From IMG/VR virus record IMGVR_UViG_3300035689_000004, positions 1 to 64,000 of that record: 64,000 bases of DNA; one strand, 5' to 3'. The translations under genes and the position numbers were made by a program. The DNA is from a virus. Position 1 is the first letter of the stretch. Every line of letters starts with the position of its first letter. The notes beneath the pieces were generated by a model. The model did no database searches and had not been told where the DNA came from. It saw nothing but the letters and a program-made list of their open reading frames with translations. Positions 26,003 through 33,571 of this stretch are shown here, one piece after another.

Positions 26003-26577
26003 GGCTTGAGGCTATAGTTTCCACTAGAACTGCCTGCCATGGTAGCACCACTACCAGATAGCAGGCGACCGTAGAGGTGAGTGCCATGGAAAAACACCTC
26101 TGGCCCAACCACATTGAGCCAGACGGGGAAAGCACTAATCGCCCACAAGGACGATACCCCAAAGGCCAACATCGACGTGCTCAGGTTGTAGGCATAGGCA
26201 TTAAACCCGCCATAGCCCAACGCCAACACGATCAACACCGTTACCGCCGTCCCCAAGCTACGACTAACGGCGCCATCGCCGCTAATGCGCTTGATCTCCT
26301 CGAAGGCAGTCGGTAAACCTTTGGGGTGAAAGGCGATGCCGGAGATAATTAAACACATCGCATCAGTAGCGAAAGCGCTCCCGTACCTTGCTAGCAGTCC
26401 CTCCATGCCGCCCCGGGCAGCCACCGGAGTAAAGTCAGCAGTCGCCGCCATTCGGGCCACGACGCCGATACCCACAGCGCTGTAGTGGATATTGGCAAGC
26501 ATCAGAAACCCTGCGATCGCTAGGGCGCTGTAGTTGATAGTTTTACTGATTGCTGGGTTACGACCGAGTGAACTCAT
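25999..26577 (-). CDS. Multispanning membrane protein of unknown function
   Basis: A 192-aa protein with about four hydrophobic segments (NYSALAIAGFLMLANI; AMCLIISGIAF; TAVTVLIVLALGYGGF; LAFGVSSLWAISAF). No family recognised. It overlaps both neighbours by 4 bp, a translationally coupled operon with other small membrane proteins. Confidence 0.7.
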   Translation of the reverse strand: MSSLGRNPAISKTINYSALAIAGFLMLANIHYSAVGIGVVARMAATADFTPVAARGGMEGLLARYGSAFATDAMCLIISGIAFHPKGLPTAFEEIKRISGDGAVSRSLGTAVTVLIVLALGYGGFNAYAYNLSTSMLAFGVSSLWAISAFPVWLNVVGPEVFFHGTHLYGRLLSGSGATMAGSSSGNYSLKP

Positions 26578-27227
26578 GATTTGACGTCCTTTATCAAAGA
26601 AACAATACGGTTGTACTTTTCAGTCCCCTTGGACTGACCAAACACCACGGTGACGATCTTGTTTTGACTAACCCCTGCCGTTATCGCCCGCTCCACCCAA
26701 ACAGACGCATTAACCAACGCTTTGCGATCGCGATAACTAGTAACTTGAGCAGGCGGTAACGGGACTGGAAAAAAGCATTTGTTTTGCTCTAACCAATCGG
26801 TAAATGACAGCATTTCTGGCTCACCACAACCGGTTGCTCCACCGGTTGTACAACTAGTTGTTACAACCGGTTGTAATGCTGGTTGCACCAGGGTTTCAGG
26901 CGTATGTAGGGGGGTGGGCTCGGGGGCGGTGGCAGGTAGGTCCACGCCTATCCACGGGTCCCTCTCGATCGCTTCTATTTGTTCTTTGGAATATTTATGA
27001 TCTAGCTCATTCCAAAATTGCCTAGTAGCAGTCGCCCGCACTACAGGTGCTTCTACCTCAACCCTAGCGGTAGTCATAGGTGAGCTTGCCAGCCAAGGTG
27101 AACCCTCCCCACCTGTTCTGGCCACCAATTCCATCCGTTCGCGATCGTTCTCCCATTGGGCAAGCTTGGCCGTGCCAATGCCTAGAACAAGGAAAAAGAA
27201 AAAGGCGATCGCATTACCCATACCCAT
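26574..27227 (-). CDS. Membrane-anchored protein of unknown function
   Basis: A 217-aa protein with one N-terminal membrane helix (NAIAFFFFLVLGIGTA), then a Thr/Pro-rich region with repeated Gly/Thr/Val and a C-terminal helical region (SQNKIVTVVFGQSKG). Likely anchored in the inner membrane with a soluble domain outside or inside. No family recognised. Confidence 0.68.
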   Translation of the reverse strand: MGMGNAIAFFFFLVLGIGTAKLAQWENDRERMELVARTGGEGSPWLASSPMTTARVEVEAPVVRATATRQFWNELDHKYSKEQIEAIERDPWIGVDLPATAPEPTPLHTPETLVQPALQPVVTTSCTTGGATGCGEPEMLSFTDWLEQNKCFFPVPLPPAQVTSYRDRKALVNASVWVERAITAGVSQNKIVTVVFGQSKGTEKYNRIVSLIKDVKS

Positions 27228-27244
27228 GCACCCTCCAAACCCAA

Positions 27245-27778
27245 TTAACTACCGGCAATCACCGCAATGATGACGCCGAAGAATAACCCAGCAATAATCA
27301 TCACCCCACCGCCTTCACCCGCTGTCTGGCTGACAGTGATATTGGGGTTTACCTCAATGTGGGTAGGCTGCTCGGGCCGTTGGTGCTGGGCCATCATGGC
27401 CGCCAACAACGCATCAGAGCGCTGCTGTTGTTGCGCCATTAGCGCCATCATTTCAGAGACGCCCGTAGACGCCTCTTGGGGGCGTTGCGCCGCCTGGACA
27501 ATAGCCAGGACATCAGCGGCGGTTAAACCGCCTTCCTGGGCCGTAGGAGCGCTGGCGTGATAGTGGTTTTCGGTGTGGTTAATAACAATCACCGGCAACC
27601 CTTCATTGCGGCACAATTGGACGAAGCCTACCGGGTCCTGGCTGATGGCGCTTTCCAAGATAGCTAGGTTGTCAGGGCGCCGCCGTTGGGGCGGCAATGC
27701 CTCCCACGCATGGCGGGCGATCGCCGCCTTTTGCCGTGGATTGGCCAACGTGATCGCTTTAACATCAACGGTTTCCAT
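27245..27778 (-). CDS. Tail-anchored protein of unknown function
   Basis: A 177-aa protein. The soluble N-terminal part (about 1-150) includes a Gln-rich stretch (QQQQRSD) and the C-terminus is a single membrane segment (GGVMIIAGLFFGVIIAVIAG). It overlaps the next gene by 14 bp. Role unknown. Confidence 0.68.
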   Translation of the reverse strand: METVDVKAITLANPRQKAAIARHAWEALPPQRRRPDNLAILESAISQDPVGFVQLCRNEGLPVIVINHTENHYHASAPTAQEGGLTAADVLAIVQAAQRPQEASTGVSEMMALMAQQQQRSDALLAAMMAQHQRPEQPTHIEVNPNITVSQTAGEGGGVMIIAGLFFGVIIAVIAGS

Positions 27779-28085
27779 GCTTACCCTCCTTTTGCTTGCC
27801 GCGAGTCATAACGCCTAAGGCTACTAGGGTTAAACCAGTACCAGCGGCAAGCAGTCCTGGGCTCAAAACCGGTTGGTCCATCAGCCCAGTGTCATGAGTA
27901 TTAGCGCCCTGGGGGACACCTAAAACCTCAGCTTGCTGTGGTTCCTGTCCAGCACAGTAGGTTTGACCGCCTATCTGAACGTGGGTGTCGCAATCACGTA
28001 AGCCGCGCTCGGCAATGTCTGTTGCGGATAAACACTCGCTAAACGAGCCGTTTGTGTATTCAAACTCCGTACACTGATTCTCCAT
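27765..28085 (-). CDS. Tail-anchored small membrane protein
   Basis: A 106-aa protein with Cys-rich N-terminal domain (five Cys, e.g. ECLSATDIAERGLRDCD) and a C-terminal membrane segment (LLAAGTGLTLVALGVM) with a basic tail. A 14-base sequence (28091-28104) just upstream is identical to one before the gene at 44886. Confidence 0.66.
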   Translation of the reverse strand: MENQCTEFEYTNGSFSECLSATDIAERGLRDCDTHVQIGGQTYCAGQEPQQAEVLGVPQGANTHDTGLMDQPVLSPGLLAAGTGLTLVALGVMTRGKQKEGKHGNR

Positions 28086-28157
28086 AATTCGGTCTTTTGA
28101 GTGGTGGTTAAGAAAGGCGATCGCATAACGGAGGCGCTACGCGATCGCCCAAAACAG

Positions 28158-28567
28158 TCATTCAGCCTTGCAGTCCACCGATGAGCCGGAGGAAGGGTTC
28201 AAAGTTGCCTTGCTTGGCTGCCAAGACAATGCGGGCAGTGGTTCGAGGTCCAGGGCCACTGCCGCCGTGGACTTTGGGAGCGTTTCCATGTGCTGTTGCA
28301 GCAATTGCGCTGTGCGTCCCCACATCAGCTGTCCGCTCATCGCGGCGGCCAAGAACTCAGCGTTTTGATGGGCCACCCGGTCAATAGCTGCGATCGCGGC
28401 CTCTTGGATGCCTGCAGCATGGTCCCGCTGTTCTTTTAGCGCTAACTGAAGTGGGTGAGAAATAGAAAGGCTGCCCGCCTCACTGGGACCCGGACCCGAC
28501 TGGGTACAGTTGGGTGCAGTCGCCCCCGGCTTGCGGGGTTGATTGAGCTTGTCGGTATTGAGAGCCA
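28158..28567 (-). CDS. Hypothetical protein of the membrane operon
   Basis: A 136-aa protein starting MALNTDKLNQ, preceded by AGGAGA. It is proline/Ser-rich at the N-terminus, then helical (about 50-100), and lacks a membrane segment. A longer frame to 28661 exists but lacks a site. It overlaps the upstream regulator gene by 88 bp. Confidence 0.62.
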
Positions 28568-28842
28568 TTAGCTTTCTCCTGATTGCGATATTTTTCAACC
28601 TGACTGAGCGTGTAGTCCAACGCCTCTTGATGGGAGTAACCCCAACCCATGCACTGCCCATAGCAAATCAGCGCTAAGACATCCTCTTGGTCCCACACCC
28701 GCCGGCGGCCAGGCTGACCAGGCTCATAGCCCAGTTTTGCCATCCACCGGGATAGCGTGGAAGTAGGAATACTTCCACGGCTCAAACCCTGCGCCAGCAA
28801 GGTTTTAAGCTCGGTGTAGGTGTAGGTAACGGTTACTTCCAT
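28480..28842 (-). CDS. MerR-like HTH regulator
   Basis: A 120-aa protein. The N-terminal domain (TYTELKTLLAQGLSRGSIPTSTLSRWMAKLGYEP...GRRRVWDQEDVLALICYG) resembles the HTH plus Arg/Trp wing of MerR-type regulators. A GTG at 28863 would give seven extra residues but would lie in the operator. The operator palindrome CGTGGAACTTCCACG (28850-28864) lies directly before the ATG, and a partial copy is in the gene at 28756-28779, so autoregulation is likely. It leads the membrane operon. Confidence 0.68.
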   Translation of the reverse strand: MEVTVTYTYTELKTLLAQGLSRGSIPTSTLSRWMAKLGYEPGQPGRRRVWDQEDVLALICYGQCMGWGYSHQEALDYTLSQVEKYRNQEKANGSQYRQAQSTPQAGGDCTQLYPVGSGSQ

Positions 28843-28849
28843 GGAACTT

Positions 28850-28864
28850 CGTGGAACTTCCACG
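28850..28864 (-). promoter_or_regulatory. Palindromic operator of the MerR-like regulator
   Basis: CGTGGAACTTCCACG is a 15-bp near-perfect palindrome just before the start codon. The same half-sites in inverted arrangement with a 6-bp spacer occur at 28756-28779. It lies downstream of the promoter -10 at 28880-28885. Confidence 0.7.
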
Positions 28865-28879
28865 CTCTAGGACTCCTGT

Positions 28880-28909
28880 ACTGTAGTTCCGTTGTATTCT
28901 CCCTGTCAA
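28880..28909 (-). promoter_or_regulatory. Promoter of the membrane-protein operon
   Basis: On the minus strand TTGACA (28909-28904), an 18-bp spacer and TACAGT (28885-28880). A predicted transcription start near 28873 places the operator palindrome just inside the transcript. Confidence 0.7.
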
Positions 28910-28979
28910 CCCCCTACTTAGGGGTTTAGTGGGGAGAAAGCGCTAAAATAGGCGCACCACTTTGATGGAGTAAAATCAG

Positions 28980-29228
28980 ATGGCCTTTACTGCAGAAGCG
29001 ATGCCCACCAGCAAGCGCAAACTGGTAGAAATCAAAATCAACGTTCCTGAGAACTTGCTGGAAAGAGCCCGACGGGTGTTTGAGGCGATCGGGATAACTG
29101 ACGGCGATGGCCATCGCGACGCATGGATAGCAGGCGTTTATCACATGATAGAGTGCGAAAACAAAGCTTTAGTCAACGAAAAACTCCTCAATGATTCTGC
29201 AAAGACAACAGAATCAGAACATAATTGA
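28980..29228 (+). CDS. Small ribbon-helix-helix-like protein
   Basis: An 82-aa protein: a beta strand (KLVEIKINVPENLLERAR) followed by helices, a pattern of small RHH DNA-binding proteins. GGAG lies 9 nt before the ATG. The motif GAAAGCGCTAAAATAGG at 28936 may be its promoter. Divergent from the MerR-like gene. Confidence 0.62.
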   Translation: MAFTAEAMPTSKRKLVEIKINVPENLLERARRVFEAIGITDGDGHRDAWIAGVYHMIECENKALVNEKLLNDSAKTTESEHN

Positions 29229-29256
29229 TCAGTACTTTTACTTACGTCATATAACC

Positions 29257-29604
29257 ATGGCCTTCCTACCACCGCCGTCAGCAACGGCGATCGCTAGCCT
29301 TATAGCAGAAAACATCAGCAGCCTTGCCCCTGCAGGTTGCGAAATCAGTGTCCTGCCCCATCCTGTCTCTGGATACAGGGTACGGCTATGGGTTGCTAAT
29401 CATACCGCTGGCGCCCACCTAGCCAGCAACCTGTTAGCGATCGTCGGTATCCTAAAGAACATAATTCCCCTAACCTCTATTGAGATCAGGGGAGGCTTCG
29501 AGCTATTGGTAGATGACATAAGGCTAATTGAGCGCTTGTACCCTGATGAAACGGAGCAAGTGGACGGGAGGCGCGATCGCGTCCTTCAAGCTAGCAAGCG
29601 CTAA
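29257..29604 (+). CDS. Hypothetical protein
   Basis: A 115-aa protein of unknown function (starts MAFLPPPSATAI). An upstream start at 29191 would add 22 residues with poor character and overlaps the previous gene. There is no clear ribosome site. It meets the minus-strand gene at its stop. Confidence 0.6.
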   Translation: MAFLPPPSATAIASLIAENISSLAPAGCEISVLPHPVSGYRVRLWVANHTAGAHLASNLLAIVGILKNIIPLTSIEIRGGFELLVDDIRLIERLYPDETEQVDGRRDRVLQASKR

Positions 29605-29940
29605 CGCTTAGCTTCCTTTCTGATGGTGTGCCCGTAGGCGTCAAGTTCGCCCAACAGTACCCTCGCCAAATCATCTACCGTTGGGCGGATAGTGGACTCC
29701 AGAAATGTAAACTCTGGAATCCTGGATAGCGCCACGAGCACGATCCAGGCAGGCGTTTTTGCCAACCGTCCACCCCTGTAGATAATGTCTTTTGACAATG
29801 GGAAGCCGCTACGTTCACCAATCCACTTGGTGAAACCTTCCCAAGGCTCATTACTTCTCTTTGCTCTTAGCGCATCAATAAGCAGGGCAAAATTACGATT
29901 GCCCTCGCTAGTAACGTAACTCTTTCTCGAATTAGCCATT
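29601..29940 (-). CDS. Small regulator-like protein, divergent from the 30051 gene
   Basis: A 112-aa basic protein, starting MANSRKSY after AGGTAG. No family was recognised, but it has the size, charge and divergent position of a phage repressor. It faces a promoter with inverted repeats at 29985-30031, possibly its operator. Confidence 0.55.
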
Positions 29941-29984
29941 TTCAACTACCTACAAGTAACACCCGGTCTATCGCAATTCTAAAC

Positions 29985-30031
29985 CCCCATTGCAAAATTG
30001 TGAAACCTAGCACATTTGCACTACAATGGGG
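29985..30031 (+). promoter_or_regulatory. Promoter with flanking inverted repeat
   Basis: TTGTGA (29998-30003), 18 bp, TACAAT (30022-30027). The inverted arms CCCCATTG (29985-29992) and CAATGGGG (30024-30031) flank it, so a repressor or a looped structure could act here. ATTGCAAAATTGT here resembles ATTGTAAAATTGC upstream of 37638. Confidence 0.65.
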
Positions 30032-30050
30032 CGGAAGATTAGCGTAGGTG

Positions 30051-30419
30051 ATGACGATGACCGCTGAGTACAGACGAATAGCGCTGCCCCGGCGTTATAC
30101 CCGGGTGGTGATGGGCGCCGCCGCCCTCAGAAATATGAAGCCAATCAACTACCAGGAGAAAATCCTGGTGGCAGCGGCAAAGAAGGTGATTGAAGTGGGG
30201 GCAGACGGCAAGCCGTTTAAGCCAATTACCCGCAAGCCAGGCGAGCCTAACCTAGCCTTGATCTTTTCTAGGGAGGGCTATGATACGATCCGGACAGCAG
30301 CTCAGATTGAGGGGCTAAATCCGCCCCAGTTTGCCGTGAAATATCTACTGCCCAAGGCGTTCAGGGACATAGAGGCTGGCTTTAAGGCCATTAAGGCCAC
30401 CTACGACGGGGCAGCGTAA
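30051..30419 (+). CDS. Hypothetical early protein
   Basis: A 122-aa basic protein of unknown function. Its own promoter lies just upstream, with GGTG close to the start and a terminator following directly, so it is a single-gene unit. Confidence 0.68.
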   Translation: MTMTAEYRRIALPRRYTRVVMGAAALRNMKPINYQEKILVAAAKKVIEVGADGKPFKPITRKPGEPNLALIFSREGYDTIRTAAQIEGLNPPQFAVKYLLPKAFRDIEAGFKAIKATYDGAA

Positions 30420-30421
30420 TG

Positions 30422-30456
30422 AAAAAGGCGATCGCATAACCGGCGATCGCCTTTTT
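30422..30456 (+). terminator. Terminator built on HIP1 palindromes
   Basis: A 14-bp perfect stem contains GGCGATCGC on one arm and GCGATCGCC on the other, with a 7-nt loop and T run. It ends the 30051 gene. Confidence 0.85.
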
Positions 30457-30536
30457 GTTGTTTATTGCCAATAGACACCAGTTTGGCCCACGAAAGTAAC
30501 ACCTACGAAAGTATTACCAATGGAGGTAATTTTACC

Positions 30537-31787
30537 ATGAAATGGTTTGCTCATGACACAGATATGCACCGTAATCGCAAAATCCGTAAGCTTTTCCGCG
30601 TTCACGGAGGGGTTGCTTATGGCTTCTGGTGCGTGCTGCTAGAAAAGCTCTATGCCGCAGAAGGCGATTTTCAGATACCCGTCGATCATCTTTGGCTGGA
30701 GGACATCGCGGATGACATGAAAATGTCTGACTATCGAACCCCCTGCCGCATCCTTGACACTATGGCAGAAATAGGACTTATAGATCGTCAGTTGTGGGAA
30801 GAGCATATTATCTACAGCCCAGCGATCGCCAAAAGAGGCGACGGATATATGGTTAAACGCGCTCAGGAAGCAGAGAAAAAACGGCGCTACCGAGAAAAGC
30901 AACGGGAATTACTGACTACTGCTACAGAAGCATTGTCCACGGTGGACACCACAGGGACAGTAGGACAGAAGTTTATAATGTCCCCTGCAGATCCAGATCC
31001 AGATCCAGATCCAGATCCAGAGATCGATAAAAACTTATTAGAAAGCTATATAGAGTGTCCGGACATCGAACCGCTTTGTAGCGCTGACGCGCTACCCGAT
31101 CGCGACTCCATCTCAAAAATCAAAGAACCCGAATTATCCGAACCGGCTAAACAGGAAGCAGCCGATACCGTTACCCCTCTGGATAGCCAAGCAGAAAAAC
31201 CTGGGGCTCAACCAAAACCCCGGACAAGAAAAAAATCTACCGCCGGCGGCAAAACCAAAACCGAAGCCCAACACTATCCAGAAGCTTTCGCAAAATTCTG
31301 GAATGACTACCGCAATCACCTGAAGGCGATTGAAAGCAACGTCTGGGTTACCCAGAAGCGCCCAGAAGCAATTAAGGTATGGGACAGCCTGGTAGCCTCT
31401 GGAGTGCCTTTAGAGACGATTCTAGAGGGCGCTCAGGCATGGTTTGAACTTACCCTGCGAATGATGAAAGCCAAAGGCAAGGTTTACGGTGCTCCCCATT
31501 GCTGTCGGTTCTTGTCTGGCCGGTTATGGGAGAGTGCCTTGGACGACAAGCGATCGCAGCCTACCGCTGCCCTTCAGTCATCCGCCCGTCCCCAGGCAAA
31601 ACGCGACGGGCAGGTAGAGATTACGGGGCTGCTGATGGAGCTACGGCGGACGGTGCTATTGCCGGAGGACTGGCAAACCCGTACTGGCAAACAGCTATCA
31701 ACCCAGCTAGGGCCGGAGGACTCCGCTGACTATGCCGCATTCTTAAGACAAGAACGCGATCGCCTGATGAGCGGCGCTATTTTTTAG
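30537..31787 (+). CDS. DnaD/DUF4373-like replication protein
   Basis: A 416-aa protein. The N-terminal part (MKWFAHDTDMHRNRKIRKLFRVHGGVAYGFWCVLLEKLYA...) matches the Lin1244/Lin1753-type domain of phage replication initiation or helicase-loader proteins. The ATG at 30537 is chosen because GGAGG precedes it (the longer TTG-start frame is unlikely). A run of Asp-Pro pairs is encoded by the hexamer repeat at 30988-31021. C-terminal region (residues 270-340) is helical. It heads an operon that ends at 33509. Confidence 0.8.
   Translation: MKWFAHDTDMHRNRKIRKLFRVHGGVAYGFWCVLLEKLYAAEGDFQIPVDHLWLEDIADDMKMSDYRTPCRILDTMAEIGLIDRQLWEEHIIYSPAIAKRGDGYMVKRAQEAEKKRRYREKQRELLTTATEALSTVDTTGTVGQKFIMSPADPDPDPDPDPEIDKNLLESYIECPDIEPLCSADALPDRDSISKIKEPELSEPAKQEAADTVTPLDSQAEKPGAQPKPRTRKKSTAGGKTKTEAQHYPEAFAKFWNDYRNHLKAIESNVWVTQKRPEAIKVWDSLVASGVPLETILEGAQAWFELTLRMMKAKGKVYGAPHCCRFLSGRLWESALDDKRSQPTAALQSSARPQAKRDGQVEITGLLMELRRTVLLPEDWQTRTGKQLSTQLGPEDSADYAAFLRQERDRLMSGAIF
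30988..31021 (+). repeat. Tandem CAGATC hexamer repeat
   Basis: Five complete CAGATC units plus a partial one encode alternating Asp and Pro residues in the replication protein. It is a linker that could expand or contract without frameshift. Confidence 0.85.
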
Positions 31788-31795
31788 CCTAGCTG

Positions 31796-31825
31796 TTGCA
31801 TATTTGCTCTAAGCGATGCTAGTGT
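31796..31825 (+). promoter_or_regulatory. Candidate internal promoter with GCATATTTGC
   Basis: TTGCAT (31796-31801), 18 bp, TAGTGT (31820-31825). GCATATTTGC at 31798-31807 overlaps the -35. The same -35, spacing and 10-mer occur at 45321-45350 on the other strand. Confidence 0.6.
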
Positions 31826-31852
31826 AAATAAACATCTAGTACGGGGGAACCA

Positions 31853-32353
31853 ATGGATGATCAGCTAACCATGGAAGGGCTAGAATCCCTGATGGGTGAA
31901 ATGCAAACTTGGCATGGCAACAAGTTCCGGCTTGATGACGATGCCATGGAGCGATTGTTTGATTATTGCCACCAATGCTCATTGGATGAGCTTATTAAGC
32001 TATTTGGCAAGGCTTATGCTGAGTCATTTTTGACCCCAGCTCAACTGCTGGGCAGCGTTAAGCAACTGGTGCGCCAGGAGTTGGAGCGTAAGGCTTCAGC
32101 GGTGCCTAGTGGCTACAAGCGATACGCCGATATGAGCGATCGCGAGAAAGACGCTTACATCGCAGCTCAGCAACTAGCCAAGCAAAAGTTAAAAGCGAAT
32201 TTGGCCCAACTTCACCGGAAAGGCAAACTGCCCACTACCCGGGTGGGAGGGTTTTCTAGCGTAGGCGACGTTATGGTGCCAGCCATGTTAGGACAGGCGT
32301 TAGATGAGGCTGCCTTTAGCGATCGCCTGGAGGCTGCCAGTGGACTGCATTGA
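31853..32353 (+). CDS. Hypothetical protein
   Basis: A 166-aa helical protein of unknown function, mildly acidic N-terminus and a basic helix at 100-130. It lies in a set of small genes after the replication protein. A promoter at 31796 is likely its own. Confidence 0.68.
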   Translation: MDDQLTMEGLESLMGEMQTWHGNKFRLDDDAMERLFDYCHQCSLDELIKLFGKAYAESFLTPAQLLGSVKQLVRQELERKASAVPSGYKRYADMSDREKDAYIAAQQLAKQKLKANLAQLHRKGKLPTTRVGGFSSVGDVMVPAMLGQALDEAAFSDRLEAASGLH

Positions 32354-32387
32354 CGTTTTTTTGGCGAGAATCCAGTGCAATTTTAAT

Positions 32388-32606
32388 ATGGCACTGGAGT
32401 TGTTTAATCAAGACCGCGCCAAGGTCGAAGATTACATCTACAAGGTGGCCATTCGCTCGATTGTCCTTGAGGACGGCGTGAGCGAAGACGAGGCTATCCA
32501 ACGCCTGCAGGGTACATCCCCCATGCGTCAGTTGTCGCTGATGTCCTACGAGGCATTAGAGGCATTAGACGCCAAGTTTCAATCCGTTGTGGAGAGTTTT
32601 TTATGA
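32388..32606 (+). CDS. Small hypothetical protein
   Basis: A 72-aa acidic protein (MALELFNQ). An earlier start at 32304 would overlap the previous gene and add unlikely sequence. No good ribosome site is seen. It ends 4 bp into the next gene. QLSLM at residues 46-50 is near a clamp-binding type. Confidence 0.55.
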   Translation: MALELFNQDRAKVEDYIYKVAIRSIVLEDGVSEDEAIQRLQGTSPMRQLSLMSYEALEALDAKFQSVVESFL

Positions 32607-33124
32607 TTACCCTTACACCAGAAAAGCTGGCCCAAGTGGCCACCCACCGCGCCTTCAAAGGCGTACCTGATGATTGCATTGAGGCGATCGCTGCCCTGGC
32701 CGCACAGGAAGTGCAGGCTGCTCAACGTGCACTGACTAAAACCCTGGTGCAGAAAATTCTGGCTGACAGCGAGGCTGGGTATATTTATGCCAAAATTCAA
32801 GACAAGTATGCTGATTATGGCTACTTTGGCTATTTCGCCCCCTTGGGACGTAAATCAGCAGCCTACCGGTTCAAATTCGAGTGTACCGGCTATACCCGCT
32901 TATTCCGCTCCCTAGCAGAGGCTGATGAGTACTTTGTCAATACCCTCAGCCGTCAACCGATGGCGGTTGGTAGGGGCTGCCCTACTTGCGTCTATGGCGG
33001 CCATGGCGATGTTGAGGGACGGTTCTGTGCTGCCCAGCGGTGCACGGTGCCCTACCGTCAGCTATGGCAAGCTCACTTGTCTTGCAACGGCTACAAGCCT
33101 ATTCATGCTGAGGTGACGGCATGA
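32603..33124 (+). CDS. Hypothetical protein with a Cys cluster
   Basis: A 173-aa protein with a C-terminal Cys set (C-P-T-C-V-Y... then C-A-A-Q-R-C) that could bind zinc. Function unknown. It overlaps its neighbours by 4 bp on both sides. Confidence 0.68.
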   Translation: MITLTPEKLAQVATHRAFKGVPDDCIEAIAALAAQEVQAAQRALTKTLVQKILADSEAGYIYAKIQDKYADYGYFGYFAPLGRKSAAYRFKFECTGYTRLFRSLAEADEYFVNTLSRQPMAVGRGCPTCVYGGHGDVEGRFCAAQRCTVPYRQLWQAHLSCNGYKPIHAEVTA

Positions 33125-33345
33125 ATGAACCAGTTGTTTCTATGGTGGCAGACGTTAAGCCACCGGTTGCCGCTGCGATCGCGGCTTACCTCGATAGCCA
33201 CCGGGAATGGGACTGCGATCGCATCGTCAATGCCGCCCTCGCTATGTTTTTGCTGCAGGGTGGCAACTCGGGTGATCCTGAGTTGGCCCGGGTGTATCTG
33301 GAGGCTCAGTTTGGCGATGTGTTTCAAGCGGAGGAGCAGTCATGA
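33121..33345 (+). CDS. DUF2811-like cyanobacterial protein
   Basis: A 74-aa protein with the pattern H-R-E-W-D-C-D-R-I, A-A-L-A-M-F-L, G-N-S-G-D-P-E and V-Y-L, resembling DUF2811, a family from cyanobacteria. Its function there is unknown. Overlaps by 4 bp on both sides. Confidence 0.68.
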   Translation: MNEPVVSMVADVKPPVAAAIAAYLDSHREWDCDRIVNAALAMFLLQGGNSGDPELARVYLEAQFGDVFQAEEQS

Positions 33346-33509
33346 GTCCCCAGGTGAAAGAAAGCCTTAATTTAGCGATCGCGTTAACCAAGCAAGAGAA
33401 GCAAGTTGCCTATCAACTTGCCAAGGCGGTGCTGAAAATGCCAGATGCACCTCCTAAGGTGCGACAACTGGCGGAAAAGTTGCTGAAGCCATTGCAGGAT
33501 GCGGCGTAG
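33342..33509 (+). CDS. Small hypothetical protein
   Basis: A 55-aa helical, Lys-rich protein too short for most gene finders. GGAGGAG precedes the ATG, which overlaps the previous stop (ATGA). It is the last gene before the terminator at 33531. Confidence 0.68.
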   Translation: MSPQVKESLNLAIALTKQEKQVAYQLAKAVLKMPDAPPKVRQLAEKLLKPLQDAA

Positions 33510-33530
33510 CAAAACTTTCCCGCTAACACT

Positions 33531-33571
33531 GAACGCCATGGGACGGTTCCTATGGCGTTCTTTGCATTTTT
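33531..33571 (+). terminator. Terminator of the replication operon
   Basis: A 9-bp perfect stem (33531-33539 with 33552-33560) and TTTGCATTTTT tail. It overlaps the end of the recombinase gene by its second arm. Confidence 0.78.

Noticed and set aside
30988-31021. Short direct repeats resembling a CRISPR-like array
   Set aside because: The unit is 6 bp with no spacers and lies in frame in a coding linker; simple tandem repeat.
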